NCBI GenBank assembly: GCA_964467925.1
Contig: CAYXSX010000006.1
Location: forward strand, 47,568 to 111,567
Length of the DNA: 64,000 bases
Source: CAYXSX01 sp964467925
Lineage (GTDB): Bacteria > Pseudomonadota > Alphaproteobacteria > Micavibrionales > Micavibrionaceae
Reading direction: 5' to 3'
The notes under the pieces were generated by a model, which did no database searches, was not told the origin of the DNA, and was given only the letters and a program-made list of their open reading frames with translations. Shown here piece by piece: positions 25,247 to 34,678 of this stretch. Position 1 is the first letter of the stretch; every line of letters starts with the position of its first letter. Both the position numbers and the translations under genes were made by a program.

Positions 25247-26167
25247 ATGGCTGATATTACAGCATCAATGGTTAAAGAACTGCGCGAAAAGACAGGCGCG
25301 GGCATGATGGACGCGAAAAAGGCGCTTGTTGAAAATAACGGCGATATCGAGGCGTCTATTGACTGGCTACGTACCAAGGGTTTGGCAAAGGCCGAGAAAA
25401 AGTCGGGCCGTGCCGCCGCTGAAGGTCTTGTGGCTGTGGCCACTGCCGGAACAAAAGGTGCGGTTGTGGAAATCAATTCCGAAACCGACTTCGTTGCCCG
25501 CAATGAAAAATTCCAGACTTTCGTTTCCAAAGTGGCGCAAATCGCGCTGGAAAAAGACAGCACCGAAGAACTGGCGGCTGCCGAATTCGAAGGCGGCAAA
25601 AACGTTCAGGAATCCCTGACTGATCTGATCGCCACAATCGGCGAAAATATGACACTGCGCCGCTCCAACAAGCTGGAAGTATCGCAAGGTTCTGTTGTTT
25701 CCTACGTGCACGGCGCGCTTGCCGACGGTCTGGGCAAGATCGGTGTTCTTATTGCTCTTGAATCTGCCGCTTCCGATGATGCGCTTCAGGCACTGGGCAA
25801 GCAGCTTGCGATGCATATCGCGGCGGCGAACCCTGCATACCTTGATAAAAACAGCATAGATCCCGAAGCCATGGAGCGCGAGCGCAACGTGTTGAAGGAG
25901 CAGGCAATTGCTTCCGGTAAGCCTGCGGATATCGCTGAGAAAATGGTCGAAGGCCGTATGCGCAAATATTACGAAGAAGTTTGCTTCCTTGAGCAAGTTT
26001 TCGTGATTGACGGCGAAAGCAAGGTTTCCGACGTTGTTGCTGCTGCTGCGAAAGAGGCCGGCGCGGACATCAAGGTAGCCGGCTATGTTCGTCTTCAACT
26101 GGGCGAAGGTGTAGAAGTCGAAGCAGAGGATTTCGCTGCGGAAGTCAGCAAAGTGGCTAACGGCTAA
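25247..26167 (+). CDS. tsf: Elongation factor Ts
   Basis: Nucleotide exchange factor for EF-Tu, 306 residues. The N-terminal UBA-like domain reads VKELREKTGAGMMDAKKALV and is followed by EINSETDFVARNEKFQTFV near 83, the Tu-binding core. Normal length. It has an AAGGAG site before the ATG. It belongs to the rpsB-tsf-pyrH-frr cluster. Confidence 0.97.
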   Translation: MADITASMVKELREKTGAGMMDAKKALVENNGDIEASIDWLRTKGLAKAEKKSGRAAAEGLVAVATAGTKGAVVEINSETDFVARNEKFQTFVSKVAQIALEKDSTEELAAAEFEGGKNVQESLTDLIATIGENMTLRRSNKLEVSQGSVVSYVHGALADGLGKIGVLIALESAASDDALQALGKQLAMHIAAANPAYLDKNSIDPEAMERERNVLKEQAIASGKPADIAEKMVEGRMRKYYEEVCFLEQVFVIDGESKVSDVVAAAAKEAGADIKVAGYVRLQLGEGVEVEAEDFAAEVSKVANG

Positions 26168-26195
26168 GCGCCCGCGAATAAACAAAGTTTTTTTG

Positions 26196-26258
26196 ACAGC
26201 CGCGTAGACATTCTTCGCGGCTGTTATTACATTAGCTTCGCGGCTGTTATTACATTAG
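26196..26258 (+). repeat. 23-bp tandem duplication with alternative hairpins between tsf and pyrH
   Basis: The unit CTTCGCGGCTGTTATTACATTAG is present twice in tandem (26213-26235 and 26236-26258), sequence given here only by position-checked halves CTTCGCGGCTGT and TATTACATTAG. The upstream ACAGCCGCG (26196-26204) can pair with CGCGGCTGT in either copy, giving two mutually exclusive stems. It lies just before the pyrH ribosome binding site. Confidence 0.8.
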
Positions 26259-26285
26259 GACAGTTTATATAAAGGAATGACGCGT

Positions 26286-27008
26286 ATGGCGAAAAAACCT
26301 CACTTTAAACGTATTATGTTGAAAATGTCCGGCGAAGTCCTGATGGGGCAGGGCGAATTCGGTATAGAATCGGCTACAGTCAAGCGTGTGGCGCAGGATA
26401 TTAAAGCTGTCATCGATATGGGCATCGAGGTTTGCGTAGTCGTAGGCGCGGGCAATATCTTCCGCGGCGTTTCCGGGGCGGCCGAAGGCATGGACCGCAC
26501 CACAGCCGATTATATGGGCATGCTGGGGATTGTGATTAACGCTCTGGCACTGCAAAACGCGCTGGAGCATTTGGGTGTGCAGACCCGTGTGCAATCCGCC
26601 ATTCGTATGGATGCGATCTGTGAGCCTTATATCCGCCGTAAGGCCATGCGTCACATGGAAAAGGGCCGCGTGGTGATTTTTGGCGCAGGTACGGGTAATC
26701 CCTATTTCACGACCGACACTGCCGCCGCGCTGCGCGCTTCCGAAATGAATTGCGACGCCCTGTTCAAAGCGACCAAGGTGGACGGAGTTTATACCGCTGA
26801 TCCGGCGAAAGACCCGAGCGCCAAGCGTTTCGATTCCATTAGCTACATGGACGTACTGACCAAGGATCTGAAAGTTATGGACGCGACCGCAATTTCTCTG
26901 GCGCGTGAAAACAATATTCCGATCGTGATTTTCTCGGTTAAAGAGGCGGGGAATTTCGCGAAAGTCGCCGCAGGTGAAGGTAAGTTCACCATCGTTGGCA
27001 ATTCCTAA
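26286..27008 (+). CDS. pyrH: Uridylate kinase
   Basis: Phosphorylates UMP to UDP; amino-acid-kinase fold, 240 residues. Motifs are RIMLKMSGEVLMG near the N-terminus, VVVGAGNIFRG near 54 and GTGNPYFTTDTAAALRA near 133. The ATG at 26286 was chosen because AAAGGA (26271-26276) lies 9 nt ahead of it and the product starts like other PyrH; the in-frame ATG at 26277 abuts that site with no spacing. frr follows in the conserved order. Confidence 0.95.
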   Translation: MAKKPHFKRIMLKMSGEVLMGQGEFGIESATVKRVAQDIKAVIDMGIEVCVVVGAGNIFRGVSGAAEGMDRTTADYMGMLGIVINALALQNALEHLGVQTRVQSAIRMDAICEPYIRRKAMRHMEKGRVVIFGAGTGNPYFTTDTAAALRASEMNCDALFKATKVDGVYTADPAKDPSAKRFDSISYMDVLTKDLKVMDATAISLARENNIPIVIFSVKEAGNFAKVAAGEGKFTIVGNS

Positions 27009-27032
27009 TCATTCTAATTCAGGAGAAATAAG

Positions 27033-27587
27033 ATGAGTTTTGATAAAGCCGATCTTGAACGCCGTATGAGGGGCGCGATTGATGTTCTTTCCACCGAATT
27101 TTCCGGTTTACGGACAGGGCGGGCATCGGCCAGCTTGCTCGACCCGGTAACGGTCGAGGTTTACGGCAGCAAGATGCCGCTGAACCAGGTCGCTACGATC
27201 AGCGTGCCTGAGGCGCGTTTGCTTGTGGTGCAGGTCTGGGACGGTGGAAACGCTAAGGCAGTCGAAAAGGCAATCATGGAATCCGGCCTTGGCCTTAATC
27301 CTCAGCCCGAAGGGGCGGTTATCCGCATTCCCATTCCCGATCTGAACGAGGAGCGCCGGACCGAGCTTAAAAAAGTAGCCGCAAAATATGCCGAAAACGC
27401 TCGTGTGTCTGTCCGTAACGTGCGCCGCGACGGTATGGACGGCCTTAAAAAATCAGAAAAGGACGGCGATATTTCCGAAGACGATTTGAAAAGATCTTCC
27501 GAAGAGGTTCAGAAACTGACCGATACTTATGTGAAGAAAATCGACCAGATGCTTGCCGAAAAAGAAACCGACATTATGAAGGTTTAA
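27033..27587 (+). CDS. frr: Ribosome recycling factor
   Basis: Splits post-termination ribosomes with EF-G. 184 residues, usual length. Motifs are FSGLRTGRASASLLDPVTVE near 22 and NVRRDGMDGLKKSEKDG near 128. A CAGGAGA site precedes the start. It lies between pyrH and uppS as in most bacteria. Confidence 0.97.
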   Translation: MSFDKADLERRMRGAIDVLSTEFSGLRTGRASASLLDPVTVEVYGSKMPLNQVATISVPEARLLVVQVWDGGNAKAVEKAIMESGLGLNPQPEGAVIRIPIPDLNEERRTELKKVAAKYAENARVSVRNVRRDGMDGLKKSEKDGDISEDDLKRSSEEVQKLTDTYVKKIDQMLAEKETDIMKV

Positions 27588-27606
27588 GTTTTACTTTAAT
27601 AAATTA

Positions 27607-28332
27607 ATGCAAAATCCTGAGAAAAAACAAAAAGACTCATTTCACGTTGCCGTTATTATGGATGGCAACGGACGCTGGGCGCAAAAGCGGGGCCTGCCAA
27701 GAACTGCAGGGCATAAGCAAGGCGCAGAAGCTGCCCGCCGTATCGTTAAGGCCGCGGCAGATGAGGGCGTGGATTACCTGACCTTGTTCGGATTTTCTGC
27801 CGAAAACTGGAACCGTCCCGAATCCGAAGTGCAGGAGCTGATGAAACTTTTGCGCTATTACCTGCGTTCGGAAACGGCTGATCTTCATAAAAACGGCGCG
27901 CGGCTGCGCGTAATCGGAGATCGCAAAGCACTGGAAAGCGATATCGTAGAGCTGATAGAAAACGCGGAAAAGCTCACGGCGGATAATGAAAAAATTACCG
28001 TTGTAATTGCCCTGAATTACGGCGGGCGGCAGGAAATTTTGCAAGCAGCGAAGGCGGCGGCGGAAATTATGGCCAAAGAAGCGGATATGAATTTCGAGCA
28101 GGTTTTTGCTGCCAATATGATGACCCATGATATTCCCGATCCCGATATGATTATCCGCACCAGTGGAGAAAAGCGGATCAGTAATTTTCTGCTTTGGCAG
28201 AGTGCCTATAGCGAGATGGTGTTTTCCGATGTCCTCTGGCCCGATTTCAAGGCGGAAGATTTAAAGGCGGCGATTGCAGAATACAGTGCGCGCGAGCGTC
28301 GTTTCGGCGCGCTTAAAACCACGGAAGCGTAA
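27607..28332 (+). CDS. uppS: Undecaprenyl diphosphate synthase
   Basis: Makes the C55 lipid carrier for peptidoglycan and LPS from isopentenyl diphosphate by cis-prenyl addition. 241 residues. The catalytic loop VAVIMDGNGRWAQKRGLPR is near 16-34, followed by GFSAENWNRP near 62 and IRTSGEKRISNFLLWQSAYSE near 182. It precedes cdsA and dxr. Confidence 0.96.
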   Translation: MQNPEKKQKDSFHVAVIMDGNGRWAQKRGLPRTAGHKQGAEAARRIVKAAADEGVDYLTLFGFSAENWNRPESEVQELMKLLRYYLRSETADLHKNGARLRVIGDRKALESDIVELIENAEKLTADNEKITVVIALNYGGRQEILQAAKAAAEIMAKEADMNFEQVFAANMMTHDIPDPDMIIRTSGEKRISNFLLWQSAYSEMVFSDVLWPDFKAEDLKAAIAEYSARERRFGALKTTEA

Positions 28333-28364
28333 GATTAAAGAGCTTAGAGAAAGCGTGATACTGA

Positions 28365-29054
28365 ATGGGTAAATTCAACCTTGCGTCTCTTCAGACAAGG
28401 CTCGTTTCCGGTCTTATACTTGCCGGAGTCGTGATGGCTCTGATTTATATTGGCGGTTTACCGTTTCTGGCGATGGTCGGCGTGTTCACGTTTGTGGCAG
28501 GCTATGAATGGCTACGCCTCGCCAAACATATGCCTTATTCCTATCTGCACATGCTGGCCGGCCTTGTTTATATCGCTTTCGGTTTTTGGTCCGGTTATGC
28601 GCTGCGCGAAGTTCACGGTATCGCAGCGGCCTTTCTGTTTGTGGGGCTGATCTGGCTCAGCGATACGGGCGCTTATTTTACAGGAAAAACAATCGGTGGC
28701 CCCCAGCTCGCCAAACACATCAGCCCGAACAAAACCTGGGCGGGATTTGCCGGAGCAGTTTTATCGCCGGCCTTGTTTTTTGTTCTGTTTCTCGCCCTAT
28801 ATTTAATATTTATGAAAGCGCCGCAACCTCCGATTATGATGTATCTGTTGGCCGCCACTATTGGCGGGGCCATAGGCGTAACCGGGCAGGTGGGTGATTT
28901 GCTTGTGTCATTCTTTAAGCGCCGCGCGGCTGTGAAAGATACGGGAGATATTATTCCCGGCCATGGCGGGGTTCTGGACCGGGTGGATTCGCTGCTTTTG
29001 GCCGCGCCCGTATTTTATTATTTAATCTCTGCGTTCCCGTTGTTCCATGGATAA
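28365..29054 (+). CDS. cdsA: Phosphatidate cytidylyltransferase
   Basis: Makes CDP-diacylglycerol for phospholipid synthesis at the inner membrane. 229 residues with about six hydrophobic segments. The family signature appears as SPNKTWAGFAGA near 123 and, near the C-terminus, VKDTGDIIPGHGGVLDRVDS with the catalytic aspartates. It is a little shorter at the N-terminus than E. coli CdsA, as usual in alphaproteobacteria. It overlaps dxr by 8 bp. Confidence 0.95.
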   Translation: MGKFNLASLQTRLVSGLILAGVVMALIYIGGLPFLAMVGVFTFVAGYEWLRLAKHMPYSYLHMLAGLVYIAFGFWSGYALREVHGIAAAFLFVGLIWLSDTGAYFTGKTIGGPQLAKHISPNKTWAGFAGAVLSPALFFVLFLALYLIFMKAPQPPIMMYLLAATIGGAIGVTGQVGDLLVSFFKRRAAVKDTGDIIPGHGGVLDRVDSLLLAAPVFYYLISAFPLFHG

Positions 29055-30231
29055 AAAAACGATCAGCATATTTGGCGTCAGCGGCTCAATCGGGCAATCC
29101 ACCCGCGACGTGATTTTATCGGCGCCGGAGCGTTTTGACGTCTGTACAGTCACGGCGAACGCCAACGTGACTGCGCTCGCGCAAATGGCCCGTGAGCTGG
29201 GGGCAAAGCGTGCAATTATTGCCGATGAAAACCTTGGAGGCGCATTGAATGCCGCTTTGGTGGGAAGCGGTATAGAAGCGCTGGCCGGTCGCAAGGCGCT
29301 GATCGAGGCTGCCAGAGAAAAAATCGACCTTCATGTTGCCGCCATTGTCGGCATGGCCGGGCTCGAGCCTTTGTTCAAGGCGCTGGAATCCGCCCGTAGC
29401 GTTGCCATCGCCAATAAAGAACCGCTCGTTGCGGCGGGCCGCCTGTTCGTGGAAAAGGCAAAAGTATTCGGAACGCAAATCCTGCCGCTCGATAGCGAGC
29501 ATAACGCGATTTTTCAGGTTTTCGAGCGCGATAAAAGAGATGCTATAGAGCGTCTGATCCTGACCGCTTCCGGCGGGCCGTTCCTTAACCGGAATCCGGA
29601 AGAGATCGGCAATGCCACGCCGGAGGAGGCCACCAGCCATCCCAATTGGTCTATGGGCGCAAAAATCTCCGTTGACAGCGCAAGCATGATGAACAAGGCG
29701 TTAGAAATTATAGAGGCGCATTATTTATTTGGTATGCCTGCGGAGAAAATCGACGTGCTAATTCACCCTCAATCCGTTGTGCATTCGATGGTGGAATATG
29801 CCGATGGCTCGGTACTGGCGCAAATGGGCGCCAGCGATATGCGCACGCCCATCACTTATGCGCTGGGCTGGCCGAAACGCTTAAAAACGCCGGGTAAAAA
29901 GCTCGATTTTGTGGCGCTCTCGCAGCTCGATTTCATGCCGCCCGATCTTGAGAAATTTCCCGCCCTTAAGCTCGCTTATGACTGTTTGAAATTAGGCGAT
30001 GGGGCTTGCATTGCCCTGAATGCCTCGAACGAAGTGGCTGTGCAGGCATTCTTAAGCGGCAAAATACGTTTTGGTAACATTATTCCCGTTATCAGCAAAG
30101 TGCTGGATGAGGGGTTTGGCACTGAAATAAAATCACTGGAATCTGTTATAGAGTGCGATAAAGAAGTGCGCGCGAAAGCACATTCCGTTATACTATCAAT
30201 GGAACAAACCCAAACCCGGAAGGCATCATGA
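29047..30231 (+). CDS. dxr: 1-deoxy-D-xylulose 5-phosphate reductoisomerase
   Basis: Second step of the MEP isoprenoid pathway; NADPH-dependent. 394 residues. The nucleotide-binding N-terminus is SIFGVSGSIGQSTRDVIL, NKEPLVAAGRLF is near 122, and LPLDSEHNAIFQVF near 146 and SVDSASMMNKALEIIEAHYL near 212 hold metal- and substrate-binding residues. It shares 4 bp with rseP, so the two are translationally coupled. Confidence 0.96.
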   Translation: MDKKTISIFGVSGSIGQSTRDVILSAPERFDVCTVTANANVTALAQMARELGAKRAIIADENLGGALNAALVGSGIEALAGRKALIEAAREKIDLHVAAIVGMAGLEPLFKALESARSVAIANKEPLVAAGRLFVEKAKVFGTQILPLDSEHNAIFQVFERDKRDAIERLILTASGGPFLNRNPEEIGNATPEEATSHPNWSMGAKISVDSASMMNKALEIIEAHYLFGMPAEKIDVLIHPQSVVHSMVEYADGSVLAQMGASDMRTPITYALGWPKRLKTPGKKLDFVALSQLDFMPPDLEKFPALKLAYDCLKLGDGACIALNASNEVAVQAFLSGKIRFGNIIPVISKVLDEGFGTEIKSLESVIECDKEVRAKAHSVILSMEQTQTRKAS

Positions 30232-31628
30232 ACATATTCGAATTATTTCAAACTATCGGAACCAATGTCTGGATATACGGCGGCACCTTCGTGCTGGTTT
30301 TGAGCATTCTCGTTTTCGTTCATGAATGGGGTCATTACATTGTTGCGCGGCTTTGCGGCGTGCGCGTGGACACGTTTTCTATAGGGTTCGGCAAGGAAAT
30401 AGCGGGCTTTTTTGATAAGAAAGGCACACGTTGGAAGGTTTCCATGGTCCCGCTGGGTGGTTACGTGAAGATGTTCGGCGATGTCGACCCGGCCAGTGCG
30501 GGGCATGCCGATAAAATTGAAGATCCCAAAACGGGGAAAATGCGTAAATTCACCAAGACAGAACGTGAACAGGCTTTTTATAGCAAGCCCGTATGGAAAC
30601 GTGCGGCCATTGTTGCGGCCGGGCCGGGGATCAATTACATTTTCGCCATTATTCTTTTGACCGGGCTTTACGCCTTCAGCGGTCAGCCGGTAACCCCGCC
30701 CTTGGCTGCTGCGGTCATAGAGGGCTCCAGCGCCGATAAGGCAGGCTTCGAGCCACATGATCTGATCCTCTCTATTGACGGTAAACCTACTGAAAGCTTC
30801 GAAGATATCCGCCGCTCTATGCTGATCGGGCTGGATTTCGAAAAGCATTTCGTGGTGGAGCGCGCCGGTAAACAAATAGACATTTACGCCAAGCCGGAAA
30901 AGGTAGAGCAGGAAGACCGTTTCGGCTTTAAAAGCAGCCGCGGTCTTCTGGGCCTTACCAGCCCGCGCCACGGTATATTGATTGAGGATATCGCCGAAAT
31001 TGACGGCAATACCTATAAATCCCCCGAAGCGTTGCGTAATGGGCTGGAACGTCGTTTGGGTACAACGTTTGAGATCACCATGAAACCGCGTGATGAAAAC
31101 GATGATACGCCTGAAACCTATATGATTCATCCCTTCGCCGCGCAGAATGAGAGTTTTATCAGCGGAGAAGGGGAGCAGGCTGATGTCCTGTTCCTGACCA
31201 ATAACAAGGACGCGCAGATATTTATTCAGCACGGTCCTGTAGACGCGTTTACGGCGGCGATAAAAGAAACCTGGGATATTACAGCCGGAACGCTTGAGGC
31301 TTTGGGCCAGATGATTACCGGCAGCCGCCCTGCAACTGAGCTTGGCGGCATTATCCGTATCGGCGCGATCGCGGGCGATATGGCGCAGCAAGGCATTCTG
31401 GCATTGATCGTTTTTACGGCGCTGCTTTCTATCAATTTGGGCCTGATCAATCTCTTCCCCATTCCCATGCTGGATGGCGGGCATTTGCTGTTCTATACGT
31501 TTGAAGCGGCATTGGGTAAGCCTATCCCCGAAAAAATACAGGACTATGCGTTCCGCGCGGGTTTGGTATTTCTTGTCGGGATTATGGTTTTTGCCAATCT
31601 GAACGACCTGATCCAGATATTTCTGTAA
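30228..31628 (+). CDS. rseP: Site-2 zinc metalloprotease RseP
   Basis: Intramembrane protease that cleaves anti-sigma factors and signal-peptide remnants. 466 residues. The zinc motif HEWGHYIVARLCGVRVDTFS starts near residue 32, MVPLGGYVKMFGD is near 75, a PDZ region follows (about 150-320), and the C-terminal motif PIPMLDGGHLLFYTFEA near 408 supplies the third zinc ligand. It lies between dxr and bamA. Confidence 0.95.
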   Translation: MNIFELFQTIGTNVWIYGGTFVLVLSILVFVHEWGHYIVARLCGVRVDTFSIGFGKEIAGFFDKKGTRWKVSMVPLGGYVKMFGDVDPASAGHADKIEDPKTGKMRKFTKTEREQAFYSKPVWKRAAIVAAGPGINYIFAIILLTGLYAFSGQPVTPPLAAAVIEGSSADKAGFEPHDLILSIDGKPTESFEDIRRSMLIGLDFEKHFVVERAGKQIDIYAKPEKVEQEDRFGFKSSRGLLGLTSPRHGILIEDIAEIDGNTYKSPEALRNGLERRLGTTFEITMKPRDENDDTPETYMIHPFAAQNESFISGEGEQADVLFLTNNKDAQIFIQHGPVDAFTAAIKETWDITAGTLEALGQMITGSRPATELGGIIRIGAIAGDMAQQGILALIVFTALLSINLGLINLFPIPMLDGGHLLFYTFEAALGKPIPEKIQDYAFRAGLVFLVGIMVFANLNDLIQIFL

Positions 31629-31757
31629 AACTCCGGGCTTTAATTAAAAACTTTGGGTAAAAAACTGAAAAAAACGACAATTTCCGGCTGACTCTTATGC
31701 TTTTTTCTTTTAGTGTGTGGAAGCTTTCGAAAATAACAGCACTAAACAAGGGTCGGG

Positions 31758-34052
31758 ATGGTCTTGATGAATTTCCAAACGGTAGCGCGTTCTTTGTGCG
31801 TTTTGGCACTGATCCTGTGTATTGCGGGCGCTTTCGTTTCTCCTGTTTTTGCTGCTGATGACGAGGTGCGTCAGATCCGGATCGAAGGAACGCAGCGTAT
31901 CGAGCCTTCTACCGTTCTTTCCTATATGAACCTGAATATCGGCGATACGGCGACGCGCCGCGATCTTGACCGCGGCCTTAAAAGCCTGTTTGCCACCGGT
32001 CTGTTTGCCGACGTTTCCTTGCGTCAGGAAGGCCAGGTTCTGGTTGTCACGGTGGTAGAAAACCCGATCATTAACGAAATCGCTTTCGAGGGGAATAAAC
32101 GTCTTGAAGATGACGATCTGCGTCCCGAGATACAATTACGCCCGCGTCAGGTTTTCACCAGAACCAAGGTGCAAAGCGACGTCAGCCGCCTTTATCAGGT
32201 TTACCGCCGTAACGGGCGTTTTTCCGTTAATATCGAGCCCAAAGTCATCAAACTGGATCAGAACCGTGTGAACCTTATTTTCGAGATCGCGGAAGGCGAA
32301 ATCACCAAGGTTAAAAGCATCCGTTTTGTCGGCAATGAGCGTTTTGACGATGATCACCTGCGTAGCGAGATCGCAACCAAGGAAACGGTCTGGTACCGCT
32401 TCATCAGCGCCGACGACCGTTATGACCCCGACCGTCTTGTCTATGATCAGGAGTTGCTGCGCAGTTTCTATTTGAAACAGGGTTATGCCGATTTCCGCAT
32501 TCTTTCCGCTGTAGCCGAGCTTTCCAGCAACCGTGAGAATTTCTATGTCACGTTTACGCTGGAGGAGGGGAAACGTTACAAACTTGGCAATATCAAGATC
32601 GATTCCAAAATCCGCAATTTCGATGCCAGCGTGCTGAACCAATACGTAGAACTTAAAAAGGGCGATTGGTATAACGCAAATGAGGTTCAAAAAACCGTAG
32701 ACACACTTACCGATGCGCTTGGAGATTTACAATATGCTTTCGTGAACGTGCGTCCCGATACCAAGCGTAACCGCGACCAAAGTATCATCGATATTACCTT
32801 CCAGATCAATGAAACGCCGCGCGTCTTCGTGGAGCGGATCAATATCAACGGCAATGTCAGAACGCTGGACAAGGTAATCCGCCGCGAGATCGAACTTTCC
32901 GAAGGTGACCCCTTCAACCGTTCCAAAGTCTCGAAAACCGAGCGTAACATCAATAATCTGAACTTCTTTGAAACAGCCAAGGTGGAAGTCAGCCCCGGTT
33001 CTGCGCCCGATAAAACCAATATTGATGTGGACGTAGAAGAAAAATCGACTGGAGAGCTATCTCTCGGCGCTGGTTTCTCCACCTCCGATGGTCCTTTGGC
33101 GGATGTGCGGATTCGCGAACGTAATCTGATGGGAAAGGGTCAGGATCTTAGCCTTGGCGCCACGGTGGCTGGAGAGCGTTCACAGGTAGACCTATCCTTT
33201 ACCGAGCCGTACTTCCTTGACCGTGACGTTTCCGCCGGTTTCGACTTGTTCCACATTACCCGAGACCTGCAGGATGAAAGCTCCTTTGATCAGCGTAAAA
33301 CCGGGGGCGCACTGCGCATGGGATACCCGCTTTCGGAATACTGGCGCCAAACCTTGCGATATCGCTACGAACGCAACAAGATTACGGATGTGCAGTCTAA
33401 CGCATCGCGTTTCATCCGCGATCAGGAAGGGGAGCGCGATACTTACGCCCTTTCGCAGCGCTTGACCTATGATAATCGCGACAGTTTCCTGTTCCCCACG
33501 ACAGGCTGGAATTTGTGGCTTGATACTGAAATTGCCGGGCTTGGCGGCGATGCCAAATATGTTTCCGTCCGGACGGGTGCATCTTATTACTATCCCGTTA
33601 TGAATCAGGTTGTGCTGAACCTGATGGGTGAAACGGGTGCTGTAGAGGGTTATTCCGACACCGATGTCGCGATTAACGAACGTTTCTATCTCGGCGGTTC
33701 CACGCTTCGCGGTTTCGAGCAGGCTGGGGTGGGCCCGCGCGATATTTCCACCGACGACTCTCTGGGGGGGAAATATTTTTACCGCGGCAGCGCAGAGGTA
33801 TCTTTCCCTCTCGGCTTGCCGGAAGAACTGGGCATCAAGGGCCATACATTTAGTGATTTCGGTACGCTTACCGAACTGGACGAGACAGATGCCAACGTTC
33901 GTGACGAAGCTTCCTTACGCGCCTCGGTCGGCGTGGGCATGTCCTGGCGCTCTCCCTTCGGACCGATCCGCATGGATCTGGCAGTTCCTGTGGCAGACGA
34001 AGAGTACGACGAGAAAGAAGCTTTCCGGTTTGACTTTGGCACGCGCTTCTAA
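31758..34052 (+). CDS. bamA: Outer membrane protein assembly factor BamA
   Basis: Central barrel of the BAM complex that inserts beta-barrel proteins. 764 residues. A signal peptide (LCVLALILCIAGAFVSPVFA) ends near residue 33. Five POTRA domains follow to about 350 (first one VRQIRIEGTQRIEPSTVLSY), then the 16-strand barrel. The lid-loop motif STLRGFEQAGVGPRD is near 649, and the chain ends in Phe (FRFDFGTRF), the usual barrel signal. A second in-frame ATG lies nine bases after the first. skp follows. Confidence 0.96.
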   Translation: MVLMNFQTVARSLCVLALILCIAGAFVSPVFAADDEVRQIRIEGTQRIEPSTVLSYMNLNIGDTATRRDLDRGLKSLFATGLFADVSLRQEGQVLVVTVVENPIINEIAFEGNKRLEDDDLRPEIQLRPRQVFTRTKVQSDVSRLYQVYRRNGRFSVNIEPKVIKLDQNRVNLIFEIAEGEITKVKSIRFVGNERFDDDHLRSEIATKETVWYRFISADDRYDPDRLVYDQELLRSFYLKQGYADFRILSAVAELSSNRENFYVTFTLEEGKRYKLGNIKIDSKIRNFDASVLNQYVELKKGDWYNANEVQKTVDTLTDALGDLQYAFVNVRPDTKRNRDQSIIDITFQINETPRVFVERININGNVRTLDKVIRREIELSEGDPFNRSKVSKTERNINNLNFFETAKVEVSPGSAPDKTNIDVDVEEKSTGELSLGAGFSTSDGPLADVRIRERNLMGKGQDLSLGATVAGERSQVDLSFTEPYFLDRDVSAGFDLFHITRDLQDESSFDQRKTGGALRMGYPLSEYWRQTLRYRYERNKITDVQSNASRFIRDQEGERDTYALSQRLTYDNRDSFLFPTTGWNLWLDTEIAGLGGDAKYVSVRTGASYYYPVMNQVVLNLMGETGAVEGYSDTDVAINERFYLGGSTLRGFEQAGVGPRDISTDDSLGGKYFYRGSAEVSFPLGLPEELGIKGHTFSDFGTLTELDETDANVRDEASLRASVGVGMSWRSPFGPIRMDLAVPVADEEYDEKEAFRFDFGTRF

Positions 34053-34104
34053 TAAGCATTTGCTGTTATAAAAAATATTTCACGCTTATAAATATGGAAA
34101 AAAC

Positions 34105-34644
34105 ATGAACGCTATTCGTATCCTGACCCTTGTTGTTGCCTTTATTGCCTGTATCACCCCGCTTTCTGCTGCCCGTGCGGAAAGCTCCATTGCCGTGGTT
34201 GATGTCCGTGCGCTTATGAACGACTCAAAAGCGGCCAAAAGTATTCAGGACCAGCTTGTAAAGCACCGTGAAAAATTCCTCGCCGACCTTTCAAAGCAAG
34301 AACAAAAACTGCGAGATGAAGAGCAAACACTGGCAAAGGCTCAAGCTACTTTGGCAAAAGAAGAGTTTGCTCAGAAAGTAAAAGAATTCGAAGAAAGCAA
34401 ACTCAAGACCCGTCAGATGGTGCAGGATCAAAAACGCGCCCTTGATGAAGGCGTAAACGAAGCAACCAACACGTTGCGTTCCGAGATATTCAAGGTAGTG
34501 GAAAAAATAGCCGAAGAGGAAAAGTATGACCTTGTTTTGACCCGTCAGAACGTTGTGGTTGGCTCGCAAAACCTTAATATTACAGATGAGGCGATGAAGC
34601 GTCTTGATAAATCCTTGTCCAGCGTGAAACTGAAGATAAAATAG
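34105..34644 (+). CDS. skp: OmpH/Skp family periplasmic chaperone
   Basis: Periplasmic holdase for unfolded outer membrane proteins. 179 residues: signal peptide to about residue 26 (LTLVVAFIACITPLSAARA), a strand SSIAVVDVRALMN, a long Lys/Glu/Gln-rich coiled coil (about 45-140), then a C-terminal strand. This is the Skp plan. Sits between bamA and lpxD, as in most Gram-negatives. Confidence 0.92.
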   Translation: MNAIRILTLVVAFIACITPLSAARAESSIAVVDVRALMNDSKAAKSIQDQLVKHREKFLADLSKQEQKLRDEEQTLAKAQATLAKEEFAQKVKEFEESKLKTRQMVQDQKRALDEGVNEATNTLRSEIFKVVEKIAEEEKYDLVLTRQNVVVGSQNLNITDEAMKRLDKSLSSVKLKIK

Positions 34645-34678
34645 GGCTTACGTTTTTTAGCCCATTTTAGGATTTTTA

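Noticed and set aside
30243..31484. 413-codon minus-strand frame across rseP
   Set aside because: Antisense shadow of rseP, whose zinc and LDGG motifs are intact. No motif or ribosome binding site.
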